Source: Microbacterium sp. (lineage in GTDB: Bacteria; Actinomycetota; Actinomycetes; Actinomycetales; Microbacteriaceae). Taken from it: a DNA stretch of 64,000 bases. The notes under the pieces were generated by a model. That model searched no databases, was not told the origin of the DNA, and saw nothing but the letters and a program-made list of their open reading frames with translations. The translations under genes were made by a program, and so were the position numbers. Every line of letters begins with the position of its first letter. Positions within the stretch are counted from its first letter, which is position 1. Of this stretch, positions 35,803-43,868 are shown one piece after another. The stretch spans positions 54,535-118,534 of the forward strand of contig JARBUN010000003.1 in NCBI GenBank assembly GCA_029239635.1, read 5' to 3'.

Positions 35803-36465
35803 TCAGCCGGCAGCCTCTCCGTCTGCGAGACGCGCGTCGAGGAACGCGCGGACGTCGTCGAGCTCATCCTGCGAGATCGAGTGCGTGAGCCCCGGGTAGA
35901 CCCGACCGCTCAGCTCGCTGTGCCCGGGGAGCCACTGCGCCGTCGCGTCGATCAGGTGCGTCGGGATGACATCGTCCGCCGCGCCGCGCGCCCAGAACAC
36001 CGGAGGCCTCCGTTCGGCGAGCACCGCGTCGCCGGGGAGCTCGCCGCCGGCCGCGTACCCGGCCAGGACCACCACGAACGAGACCGCCTCGGGGTCCGCG
36101 CGCAGCGTCTGCACGGCGACCGCGCCGCCCTGGGAGAAGCCCAGGAGTCCCACGGGCCGGTCGCCCACAGCATCCTGAATCCAGGCGAGCACGGACTCGG
36201 CCGCGCGGGTCACGGCGCCCGGATCGCGTCCGTTCAGCCCTTCGATGGGATACCACGAGGCCCCGGGCATGGGCCACGGTGGGGCGAGAGGGGCGCGCAG
36301 ACTCGCGATCACGTACTCGGCGGGGAGGTACGGAGCGAGTCCGAACAGGTCGTGCTCGTCGGAGCCGTACCCGTGCAGGAGGAGCAGGACCGGTCGATCC
36401 CCGCGTTCGGACGGCGGCACGGACCACCGGACGAGGGAGGGATCGAGGGAGAGGGGCGTGCTCAT
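35803..36465 (-). CDS. Phospholipase/carboxylesterase-type alpha/beta hydrolase
   Basis: A 220-aa serine hydrolase of the carboxylesterase/thioesterase (YpfH/EstB) type. LLLLHGYGSDEHDLFGLAPYL gives the oxyanion region, LLGFSQGGAVAVQTL the nucleophile Ser, GAADDVIPTH the acid and LTHSIS the His. Its length is typical of this family and there is no signal peptide, so it is cytoplasmic. The start is ATG 36465; the ORF track extends to 37125 antisense to the Nudix gene. An unusual repeated TGTCGGAGG array forms its promoter region. Confidence 0.87.
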   Translation of the reverse strand: MSTPLSLDPSLVRWSVPPSERGDRPVLLLLHGYGSDEHDLFGLAPYLPAEYVIASLRAPLAPPWPMPGASWYPIEGLNGRDPGAVTRAAESVLAWIQDAVGDRPVGLLGFSQGGAVAVQTLRADPEAVSFVVVLAGYAAGGELPGDAVLAERRPPVFWARGAADDVIPTHLIDATAQWLPGHSELSGRVYPGLTHSISQDELDDVRAFLDARLADGEAAG

Positions 36466-36471
36466 GCGGCC

Positions 36472-36493
36472 ATTGTGGCAAAGGCCTCCGACA
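36472..36493 (-). promoter_or_regulatory. Leaderless PafBC-type promoter of the esterase gene
   Basis: On the minus strand TGTCGG, 10 nt (AGGCCTTTGC), CACAAT, 6 nt, then the ATG at 36465. Same geometry as at lhr and the SNF2 gene. The TGTCGG is the promoter-proximal copy of a four-unit 13-bp repeat. Confidence 0.55.
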
Positions 36494-36533
36494 TTGGCCT
36501 CCGACATCAGCCTCCGACGGCGGGCTCCGACGG
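36485..36533 (-). repeat. Four tandem 13-bp repeats of a GTCGGAG element
   Basis: Reading the minus strand toward the esterase, GTCGGAG recurs four times at exact 13-bp steps (CCGAC cores at 36488, 36501, 36514 and 36527 on the plus strand). The first spacers differ slightly, the last two units are GTCGGAGGCCAAT and GTCGGAGGCCTTT. A repeat of about 1.2 helical turns places successive copies on shifted faces of the helix. Confidence 0.8.
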
Positions 36534-36678
36534 CGGCGAGCCGGGGCGCACGGGAGGAGGATCGGGGACGGGAGGAGGCAGCGCGGGGGAGGCATCCTCC
36601 CGTTCCGGAATCGCCTCCCCTCGCGCGGCCGACCCGCCGTGTTCGCGCGGACACGCGGCATCCGTCGCGGTCGGTTGA

Positions 36679-36684
36679 TATACA
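36679..36684 (+). promoter_or_regulatory. Leaderless -10 element of the Nudix-like gene
   Basis: TATACA is followed by 6 nt and the ATG at 36691. It lies in a short AT-richer stretch (TTGATATACA). Confidence 0.6.
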
Positions 36685-36690
36685 GGGAAC

Positions 36691-37305
36691 ATGGCTGTCC
36701 GCACACCCGACCCCGATCCCGGCGACGACGGCGGGGAGCGCGAGTCGCTGTCCGGCCCCTTCTCGGGCGCACCCAGCGGCCCGAACACCAACCCGGGCTG
36801 GCTCAGCGAGGTCGAGCTCGCCGAGGCGCGGCGGCGGCTCCCCATGCTCTACGTCGAGGCGTTGCCGGTGCGCACCGATGGCATGGGCATGGTCACGCAG
36901 GTCGGCATCCTGCTGCGCGCGACCCCGCTCGGGGAGATGACCCGCACGCTCGTGTCGGGACGCGTCCGCTACGGCGAGACCGTGCGCGATGCGCTGTTCC
37001 GTCACGTCGAGAACGACCTGGGACCGATGGCCTTCCCGCTGCTCCCGCCGCAGCCGGCTCCGTTCACGGTGGCCGAGTACTTCCCGCTCCCGGGCGTCAG
37101 CGCCTTCCACGACGACCGGCAGCACGCCGTCGCGCTGGCCTACGTCGTTCCCGTGACCGGAACCTGCGAACCGCGTCAGGACGCGCTCGAGGTCACGTGG
37201 CTGTCGCCGGAGGAGGCGGCATCCGATGCCCTCGCCGCCGAGATGGAGGGCGGCCGCGGCACCCTCGTCCGGCAGGGGCTCGCCTCGGTGGGCGCGCTGC
37301 GCTGA
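36691..37305 (+). CDS. Nudix-fold protein of the DUF4916 type
   Basis: A 204-aa protein. Residues 1-35 are a disordered Pro/Asp/Gly leader (TPDPDPGDDGGERES), followed by a Nudix-like fold: VGILLRATPLGEMTRTLVSG, then GRVRYGETVRDALFRHVEND in the position of the Nudix box. The box lacks the full REUxEExGU signature (RHVEND instead), so hydrolase activity may be lost or altered. Actinobacterial relatives are known as Nudix family protein DUF4916. Start ATG 36691 with TATACA 6 nt upstream. Confidence 0.78.
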   Translation: MAVRTPDPDPGDDGGERESLSGPFSGAPSGPNTNPGWLSEVELAEARRRLPMLYVEALPVRTDGMGMVTQVGILLRATPLGEMTRTLVSGRVRYGETVRDALFRHVENDLGPMAFPLLPPQPAPFTVAEYFPLPGVSAFHDDRQHAVALAYVVPVTGTCEPRQDALEVTWLSPEEAASDALAAEMEGGRGTLVRQGLASVGALR

Positions 37306-37315
37306 ACGTTGCCGG

Positions 37316-37337
37316 TGTCGGAGGCCCTGTCTAGGGT
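37316..37337 (+). promoter_or_regulatory. Leaderless PafBC-type promoter of the M3 peptidase gene
   Basis: TGTCGG at 37316-37321, 10 nt (AGGCCCTGTC), TAGGGT at 37332-37337, 6 nt, ATG at 37344. The 6-nt spacer CGGAGG could also act as a ribosome site, so the transcript might be leaderless or very short-leadered. Confidence 0.6.
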
Positions 37338-37343
37338 CGGAGG

Positions 37344-39266
37344 ATGCCGATCACCGCACGCGCTCCGCTCGTTCTGCCCACGGATGCCGCCGGATGGGCG
37401 GGCTTCGTCACCGAGCGTCCCGCCACGCGCCGCGCGCGCATCGACGCGATCGACGCGCGTCTCGCCGAGGCGGGTGACCTGTCCACCGCAGAGCGGCTGG
37501 AGCTCTGGAACGACGCCGACATCGCCTTCGCCGAGGCCCTGTCCGAGGCGCACCTGCTGAGCGAGTCGCATCCGGATGCCGAGATCCGCCGCCTCGCCGA
37601 AGGGCAGGTGCAGCGGTTCGAGGCGCTGCAGGCGCGGCGTCTGCTCGACCGCGGGCTGTGGAGCGCGTTCGCCGACGCCGACGAGACCGGCCTCGGCGAC
37701 GACGAGCGCCGACTGCTGGAGCACATCCGTCGCGACTTCCGGCGCGGCGGTGTCGATCTCGACGACACGGCCCGCGAACGCGTGCGCGCGCTGACCGACC
37801 GCGACACGGAGCTGTCGCTGACGTTCTCCCGACACATCCGCGACGGCAAGCGGGAGATCCGCGTGCCGGCCGACGCGCTCGACGGCCTCCCGACCGATTT
37901 CGTGGCGGATCACCCGGTCGACGCCGACGGGACGGTGACGCTCACGACCGAGTACACCGACCTCATGCCGGTCCGGGAATACGCCCGCGACCGCTCGACG
38001 CGCCACGCGCTGGTCGCGGCCTACAACGACCTGGCCTGGCCCGAGAACGAGGCCGTGCTGGCGGAACTCCTCGCCGTGCGGGCTGAGCGCGCGGCCCTTC
38101 TCGGATACGGCGACTGGGCGGACTACGAGACCGAGACGCGCATGATCGGATCGAGCGCGGCGGTGGCCGCGTTCCTCACGCGTGTGGCCGAGGCGGCGGC
38201 GCCCGCCGCGGCCGCGGAGTACGACCGTCTTCTCGAGCGCCTGCGTCGCGACGACCCCTCGGCGGACGCGGTCACCATCGCGGACTTCTGGTACCTGCTG
38301 AGCACGCTGAAACGGGAGGAGTACGACGTCGACGCGCAGGTCGTGCGCTCGTACTTCCGCTTTCCGCGCGTGCTCGACGGGGTGCTCGCCACCACCGCCC
38401 GCCTGCTCGACGTGATGTACGTGCCCCTCGATGCTCCGTCCTGGCACGACGACGTGCGCGCGTACGACGTCGTGCGCGGCGACGAGACGCTCGGTCGGAT
38501 CCACCTCGATCTGCACCCCCGTGACGGAAAGTACAACCACGCGGCGTGCTTCCCCCTGGCTCCCGGCATCACGGGCCGCTCTCTTCCCGAGGGCGTGCTG
38601 CTCTGCAACTTCTCCCGCGGTCTGCTCGAGCACGACGAGGTGGTCACGTTCTTCCACGAGTTCGGTCACCTCGTGCACGAGATCGTCGGAGGCCACCAGC
38701 GGTGGGCGCGCTTCACCGGGGTCGCCACCGAGTGGGACTTCGTCGAGGCGCCGAGCCAGCTCCTCGAGGAATGGGCGTGGGATGCCGGAGTCCTGGCATC
38801 CTTCGCCGTCGACGACGCGGGGAAGCCGATCCCGGCCGACCTCGTCGCCCGCATGCGTACCGCCGACGCCTTCGGTCGCGGGCTCGAGGTCACGCGCCAG
38901 CTCGGCCACGCGACGACCTCGTATCGACTGCACGTCGATCGTCCCGCCGACCTGCCGAGCGCCGTCGACGGGTACTACCGCGCGGCGAGCCCGGTGGTTC
39001 CCCTGGAGGGGTCGCACTCGTACGCCGGGTTCGGCCATCTGACGGGCTACGGCGCCTGCTATTACACGTACCAGTGGAGTCTCGTGATCGCGCGGGATCT
39101 GCTCTCGGCCTTCGGCGACGACCTGTTCGACGCGGAGACGGCTCTGCGCTATCGCCGAGAGATCCTCGAGCCCGGCGGATCGAGGGACGCCCGTGACCTC
39201 GTCCACGCGTTCCTCGGCCGCGAGAGCACGTTCGACGCGTACCGCGACTGGCTCGCGGGAGCCTGA
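37344..39266 (+). CDS. M3-family metallopeptidase (oligopeptidase)
   Basis: A 640-aa zinc metallopeptidase of the thimet/Dcp oligopeptidase family. The zinc site is FFHEFGHLVHEIVGG (HEFGH at residues 438-442), with the third ligand expected in DFVEAPSQLLEEWAWD, typical of M3. It has no signal peptide, so it degrades peptides in the cytoplasm. It starts at ATG 37344. A hairpin lies 9 nt after the stop. A TGTCGG-type element lies upstream, unexpected for a housekeeping peptidase. Confidence 0.9.
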   Translation: MPITARAPLVLPTDAAGWAGFVTERPATRRARIDAIDARLAEAGDLSTAERLELWNDADIAFAEALSEAHLLSESHPDAEIRRLAEGQVQRFEALQARRLLDRGLWSAFADADETGLGDDERRLLEHIRRDFRRGGVDLDDTARERVRALTDRDTELSLTFSRHIRDGKREIRVPADALDGLPTDFVADHPVDADGTVTLTTEYTDLMPVREYARDRSTRHALVAAYNDLAWPENEAVLAELLAVRAERAALLGYGDWADYETETRMIGSSAAVAAFLTRVAEAAAPAAAAEYDRLLERLRRDDPSADAVTIADFWYLLSTLKREEYDVDAQVVRSYFRFPRVLDGVLATTARLLDVMYVPLDAPSWHDDVRAYDVVRGDETLGRIHLDLHPRDGKYNHAACFPLAPGITGRSLPEGVLLCNFSRGLLEHDEVVTFFHEFGHLVHEIVGGHQRWARFTGVATEWDFVEAPSQLLEEWAWDAGVLASFAVDDAGKPIPADLVARMRTADAFGRGLEVTRQLGHATTSYRLHVDRPADLPSAVDGYYRAASPVVPLEGSHSYAGFGHLTGYGACYYTYQWSLVIARDLLSAFGDDLFDAETALRYRREILEPGGSRDARDLVHAFLGRESTFDAYRDWLAGA

Positions 39267-39274
39267 GACGGGAG

Positions 39275-39307
39275 GGCCTCGGCATCCGGGATTCGGACGC
39301 CGAGGCC
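39275..39307 (+). terminator. Convergent-gene hairpin terminator
   Basis: The GGCCTCGGC/GCCGAGGCC stem (9 bp) carries an inner TCCG/CGGA pairing in the loop. It sits between the convergent M3 peptidase and threonine aldolase genes and could stop both. Confidence 0.7.
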
Positions 39308-39391
39308 GCTCGGTTCACGGCTTCGCGCGGTCGGGCCGCCGCCGCGCGGCGGGGTCGCGGTTTCGCGCCGTCCGTCCGCGGGATCGCGCGA

Positions 39392-40459
39392 TCAGGCCGT
39401 GGTCTCGCGCGCGATGGCCGCGATGAAGGCGTCGATGTCCGTCTCGGTGGTGTCGAACGAGCACATCCAGCGCACCTCGCGGCGCAGCTCGTCCCAGTCG
39501 TAGAAGCGGAAGCTCTGACGGAGACGGTCGGCGACGCCCGCGGGGAGGGTCGCGAACACGCCGTTGGCGTGGGTGGGCTGGGTGAACTCGACGCCCTGGA
39601 TCGACCCGTCGGCGAGGCCCGCCTCGACGCCGGCGCGCAGCCGCTGGGCCATCGCGTTCGAGTGGCGGGCGTTGCGCAGCCACAGGTCGTTCTCGAGCAG
39701 GGCGACGAGCTGAGCCGAGACGAAGCGCATCTTGCTCGACAGCTGCATGTCGAGCTTGCGCAGGTAGGTGAGTCCCGTGGATGCCGCGGGGTCGAGCACC
39801 ACGATGGCCTCGCCGATCATCGCGCCGTTCTTCGTGCCGCCGAAGCTCAGCACGTCGACGCCCGCATCGCGGGTGAAGGTGCGCAGCGGCACGTCGAGGG
39901 CTGCCGCGGCGTTCGAGATGCGGGCGCCGTCCATGTGCAGGCGCATGCCGTGGCCGTGGGCGTGGTCGGCCAGCGCGCGGATCTCCTCGACGGAGTACAG
40001 CGTGCCGAGCTCGGTCGACTGCGTGATCGACACGACGAGCGGCTGCGCACGGTGCTCGTCGCCCCAGCCCCAGGCCTCGCGGTCGACGAGGTCGGGCGTG
40101 AGTTTGCCGTCGTCGGTGGGGACGGTCAGGAGCTTGATGCCTCCGACGCGTTCCGGGGCCCCGCCCTCGTCGACGTTGATGTGAGCGGTGGATGCCGAGA
40201 TCACCGCGCCCCAGCGGGGAAGCATCGACTGCAGCCCCACGACGTTGGCGCCCGTGCCGTTGAACACGGGGTACGCCTCGACGCCGTCGCCGAGGAGCGA
40301 GACGAACAGCTCCTGCAGGCGAGCGGTGTAGACGTCTTCGCCGTACGCGACCTGGTGGCCCTCGTTGGCCGCGGCGATCGCGGCCAGGACGTCGGGGTGG
40401 ATGCCGGAGTAGTTGTCGGAGGCGAAGCCGCGCACCGATGCGTCGTGGAGGGAAGTCAC
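39392..40459 (-). CDS. Threonine aldolase-family PLP enzyme
   Basis: A 355-aa PLP-dependent beta-eliminating lyase of the low-specificity L-threonine aldolase type, which would cleave L-threonine or L-allo-threonine to glycine and acetaldehyde. Motifs: FASDNYSGIHPDVLAAI at the N-terminus, FNGTGANVVGL, STAHINVDEGGAPE, RLHMDGARISNAA (Asp contacting the PLP nitrogen) and LSFGGTKNGAM (PLP Lys). Start GTG 40459 is set by TAGGCT 6 nt upstream. It is divergent from the SNF2 gene. Confidence 0.9.
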   Translation of the reverse strand: MTSLHDASVRGFASDNYSGIHPDVLAAIAAANEGHQVAYGEDVYTARLQELFVSLLGDGVEAYPVFNGTGANVVGLQSMLPRWGAVISASTAHINVDEGGAPERVGGIKLLTVPTDDGKLTPDLVDREAWGWGDEHRAQPLVVSITQSTELGTLYSVEEIRALADHAHGHGMRLHMDGARISNAAAALDVPLRTFTRDAGVDVLSFGGTKNGAMIGEAIVVLDPAASTGLTYLRKLDMQLSSKMRFVSAQLVALLENDLWLRNARHSNAMAQRLRAGVEAGLADGSIQGVEFTQPTHANGVFATLPAGVADRLRQSFRFYDWDELRREVRWMCSFDTTETDIDAFIAAIARETTA

Positions 40460-40465
40460 CCACCC

Positions 40466-40471
40466 AGCCTA
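40466..40471 (-). promoter_or_regulatory. Leaderless -10 element of the threonine aldolase gene
   Basis: On the minus strand TAGGCT is followed by 6 nt and the GTG at 40459. Confidence 0.6.
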
Positions 40472-40542
40472 ACTTTCGCCCCTCCTCCCCAGCCGGGGAG
40501 ATCCCGGATCCTTCCCCGCTTCGGGGACGGGCGGTGCTCGTC

Positions 40543-40564
40543 TGTCGGAACCCCCGACGAGAAT
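40543..40564 (+). promoter_or_regulatory. Leaderless PafBC-type promoter of the SWIM/SNF2 helicase gene
   Basis: TGTCGG at 40543-40548, 10 nt (AACCCCCGAC), GAGAAT at 40559-40564, 6 nt, ATG at 40571. Spacing is identical to the lhr promoter; the -10 starts with GA. Confidence 0.55.
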
Positions 40565-40570
40565 GAGGGG

Positions 40571-43500
40571 ATGCAATGGGACCCCGAGGCGCTCAGCATC
40601 GCCGGCGAGATGTTCTCTCCGGCGGCGATGGCGCGCGCCGACCGGCTCCTCGTCTACGGCTCGGTCGAGGTCGGCGACGTGAAGACGATCGGCGACGTCC
40701 TGGTGGTCTCGGCGCAGTCTTTCGGCGCGGCGGGGTACGAGCATCTCGAGGTGCGCGTCTCCGCCGATCTGTCCCGCCTTTCCGGCTGGTGCTCCTGCGG
40801 GCGCGGACCCGAGTGCGAGCACTCCTGCGCCGCGGCCATCGTGCTCTTCGACCGGATGATCTCGGCGGGCCGCCCGCCCCGCCCCGACTGGCAGCGCGCC
40901 CTCGACGAGCTCTTCCTCGCCGCGCCCGCGCCAGACGACGAACCCCCGTTCGAGCTCTGTCTCTTCCTCTCCATCCGCCGCGGCGGCGGTCATGGACGCA
41001 GCACCTCACTGACGCTCACCGCGCGTCCCGGCGTGCGCGGCACCCGCGGCACCTGGATCAAGGGCCGCGCCGGCTGGCCCGCCGTCGCGACGCTCCCGGC
41101 GGCGCCGGACGCGCGGGCCGCCCTCGACAGCCTCGGGCGTCTGGGCCGGTCCGGTCCCGGAGCATTCCTCTCCGACGAATGGATGCCGCTCTCCGCCGTC
41201 CCCCCGCACTCGCTCTGGATGCAGCTCGAGGCCGTCCGAGCCGCCGGGGTCCCGATCGTGTCCGGCGCGGGGGCTCACCACCCGGTGCAGATCCCGGCCG
41301 AGCCGGTCCGCGCTGCGGTGTCGCTCGAGCGACGGGGATCGAGCTTGCAGGTCCGCGGAGTCATCGAGGGGGTCGACGACGAGGTCGCCGCCCGGCCGTC
41401 CTGGGTCGTGGGCGATCCCGCGGTGGCGGTCGCGTTCGTCGCCGACCGCGACGGTGAGAACGAGCGCATCACCCTGGCGCGTCTGTCGAGCCCGGCGCCC
41501 GCCCCGCTGCGTGGACTGCTCGTGCGCACCAGCGCCCTCACCGTCGATGACGAGACCTCCGAGGCCTTCCTGACCGAGTACCTGCCTCGCCTCCAGCTCG
41601 ACGCCCCCGTCGTGTCTCCCCGCGGCACCGTCGAGGTGCCGGCTCCCCCTCTCCCCGTCCTGGAGCTGATCGTCGAGCACCGCGGGGAGGAGACGTCGAT
41701 CGCCTCGCGGTGGGACCGCTCGCCGACACGCGGGCGCCGCCACGAAGGGCACGAGCGCTCCGTCTGGAGCGCCGTGTCGGCGATCGCGGGCGAAGCCCGA
41801 CTCGAGCTTCCGCAGCCGTTCTCGTCGGGGACGACTCCGCCGCGGCTCCTGGCCCCCGCCGTCGCGGCGATCCTCACGGTCGAGATCGTGCCGCAGCTTC
41901 GGGCGATCGACCACGTGCGTGTCGTCGAGACCGGTTCAGGACCGACGTATCGGGCAGCTCCCGAGGCTCCGGTCGTCGAGTTGAGCACCGCGGCCGACGA
42001 CGGCAGCGACTGGTTCGACCTGAACGCGCGTGTGAGCGTCGGCGATGTCGAGGTCGACTTCACGCAGCTCTACACAGCCTTGGCGCTCGGGGATCGGGTC
42101 CTCTTCCTCGGTGACGGAGAGTATGTCCGCCTCGACACCCCGGAGTTCGATCGACTGCGCGCCGTCATCGACGAGGCGCGGACCCTCGCCGATCGGCCCG
42201 GAGCCGCGCTGAAGCTGAATCGGTACAACGTCGGGCTGTGGGACGACCTCTCGGAGCTGGGCATGATCGCCGCGCAGGAGGCCGAATGGTGGCTGCGGGT
42301 GCGCGGGCTCACCGACGAGGCCGCGCTGGAGCCCGTCGATCCCCCCGCGGGTCTTCATGCGACCCTGCGCGATTACCAGCGCACGGGCCTCGACTGGCTG
42401 CACTTCCTGCGCACGCAGGGGCTCGGCGGCATCCTCGCGGACGACATGGGACTCGGGAAGACCGTGCAGACGATCGCGATGATGGAGGTGGCGCGCGCCG
42501 CGGAGCCCGACATGCCGCCGTTCCTGATCGTCGCCCCGACGAGCGTGGTGGGCAACTGGGCGCGGGAGTGCGCGACCTTCGCGTCCGGACTCGACGTGCG
42601 CGTCGTCACCGCGACGCAGGCGCGACGTGGCACGAGCATCGCCGAGACCGCGGCGGGCGCTCACGTCGTCGTCACGAGCTACGCCCTGTTCCGGCTCGAG
42701 CAGGAGCAGTACTCCGACGTCTCCTGGTCGGGACTGGTGCTCGACGAGGCTCAGCAGATCAAGAACCCCTCCTCGCGGGGGTATCGCGCCGCCCGGGCCC
42801 TCTCGGTGCCGTTCACGCTCGTCATCACGGGCACGCCGATGGAGAACAACCTCCTCGAGCTCTGGGCACTCATGTCGCTCGTCGCGCCGGGGCTGCTGGG
42901 CACGCGAGAGGCCTTCACCACCCTCTACCGAACGCCGATCGAGAAGCATGCGGATGCCGACCGTCTCGACCTTCTTCGTCGGCGCATCCGCCCGTTCCTC
43001 CTGCGACGCACCAAGGAGCGTGTTGCGGCGGAGCTGCCTCCGAAGCAGGAGACGATCGTCGAGGTGTCCCTGCACCCGACGCACCGCAAGCTGTACGACC
43101 GCCGATTCCACCGGGAGCGCCAGCGGCTTCTGGGCCTGCTCGACGACGCCGAGGGCAACAGCTTCGCGATCTTCCGCTCCCTGACGATGCTGCGGCAGCT
43201 GGCGCTCGACCCCGCGCTGGTCGACGAGGGGGAGGCGCCCTCGGCCAAGCTCGACGCGCTGGAAGAGCTGCTTGTCGAGGCCGCCGCCGAGGGGCACCGC
43301 GTGCTCGTGTTGAGCCAGTTCACGCGATTCCTCCGCGCCGCTCGTCAGCGCTGCACGGACGCCGGGCTCGCCTCGGGGTACCTCGACGGCACCACGACGA
43401 ACAGGCAGGCCGAGATCGACCGCTTCCGCGATGGTGACGACCCCGCCTTCTTCGTGTCGTTGAAGGCCGGCGGCGTCGGCCTCAACCTCGTCGAGGCCGA

Positions 43501-43762
43501 CTACGTGGTGCTGCTGGACCCGTGGTGGAACCCCGCGGTCGAAGACCAGGCGATCGACCGCGCTCACCGGATCGGACAGACCCGTCCGGTGATCGTGTAC
43601 CGGCTGGTCTCCTCCGACACGGTGGAGCAGAAGGTCGTCGCCCTTCGCGAGGCCAAGGCCGAGCTGTTCGCCCGGGTCCTCGACGGGGGCGCCGATGAGG
43701 GAGGCACCTTCGCCGCGGGGCCGAAGCTCACCGCGGACGACATCCGGAGCCTGCTGGACTGA
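40571..43762 (+). CDS. SNF2-family DNA helicase/translocase with N-terminal SWIM zinc finger
   Basis: A 1063-aa protein. The SWIM zinc finger is at residues 74-84 (WCSCGRGPECEH: CxC...CxH). A long middle region leads to the SNF2 core: ILADDMGLGKTVQTIAMM (Walker A), VLDEAQQIKNPSS (DEAQ), VITGTPMENNLLELW, FLLRRTKERVAAELPPK, LVLSQFTRFLRAA, SLKAGGVGLNLVEADYV and DRAHRIGQTRPV. This is the HepA/RapA-like group common in Actinobacteria, ATP-driven movers of protein or RNA polymerase on DNA. The ORF track starts 1 kb too early (39569). A TGTCGG-type promoter suggests DNA-damage induction. Confidence 0.92.
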   Translation: MQWDPEALSIAGEMFSPAAMARADRLLVYGSVEVGDVKTIGDVLVVSAQSFGAAGYEHLEVRVSADLSRLSGWCSCGRGPECEHSCAAAIVLFDRMISAGRPPRPDWQRALDELFLAAPAPDDEPPFELCLFLSIRRGGGHGRSTSLTLTARPGVRGTRGTWIKGRAGWPAVATLPAAPDARAALDSLGRLGRSGPGAFLSDEWMPLSAVPPHSLWMQLEAVRAAGVPIVSGAGAHHPVQIPAEPVRAAVSLERRGSSLQVRGVIEGVDDEVAARPSWVVGDPAVAVAFVADRDGENERITLARLSSPAPAPLRGLLVRTSALTVDDETSEAFLTEYLPRLQLDAPVVSPRGTVEVPAPPLPVLELIVEHRGEETSIASRWDRSPTRGRRHEGHERSVWSAVSAIAGEARLELPQPFSSGTTPPRLLAPAVAAILTVEIVPQLRAIDHVRVVETGSGPTYRAAPEAPVVELSTAADDGSDWFDLNARVSVGDVEVDFTQLYTALALGDRVLFLGDGEYVRLDTPEFDRLRAVIDEARTLADRPGAALKLNRYNVGLWDDLSELGMIAAQEAEWWLRVRGLTDEAALEPVDPPAGLHATLRDYQRTGLDWLHFLRTQGLGGILADDMGLGKTVQTIAMMEVARAAEPDMPPFLIVAPTSVVGNWARECATFASGLDVRVVTATQARRGTSIAETAAGAHVVVTSYALFRLEQEQYSDVSWSGLVLDEAQQIKNPSSRGYRAARALSVPFTLVITGTPMENNLLELWALMSLVAPGLLGTREAFTTLYRTPIEKHADADRLDLLRRRIRPFLLRRTKERVAAELPPKQETIVEVSLHPTHRKLYDRRFHRERQRLLGLLDDAEGNSFAIFRSLTMLRQLALDPALVDEGEAPSAKLDALEELLVEAAAEGHRVLVLSQFTRFLRAARQRCTDAGLASGYLDGTTTNRQAEIDRFRDGDDPAFFVSLKAGGVGLNLVEADYVVLLDPWWNPAVEDQAIDRAHRIGQTRPVIVYRLVSSDTVEQKVVALREAKAELFARVLDGGADEGGTFAAGPKLTADDIRSLLD

Positions 43763-43840
43763 CGTCCGGCGACGCCCTCCCGCTCGAGAGCGCGGGGAGA
43801 GGCCCCGCCGGAACCGCGCCGCGACCCGGGCCCTGGCCGA

Positions 43841-43862
43841 TGTCGGAGGTCGGGTCTACCGT
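43841..43862 (+). promoter_or_regulatory. Leaderless PafBC-type promoter of the MFS transporter gene
   Basis: TGTCGG at 43841-43846, 10 nt (AGGTCGGGTC), TACCGT at 43857-43862, 6 nt, ATG at 43869. One of the best matches in the window (ATGTCGGAG...TANNNT). Confidence 0.65.
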
Positions 43863-43868
43863 GTGGCT

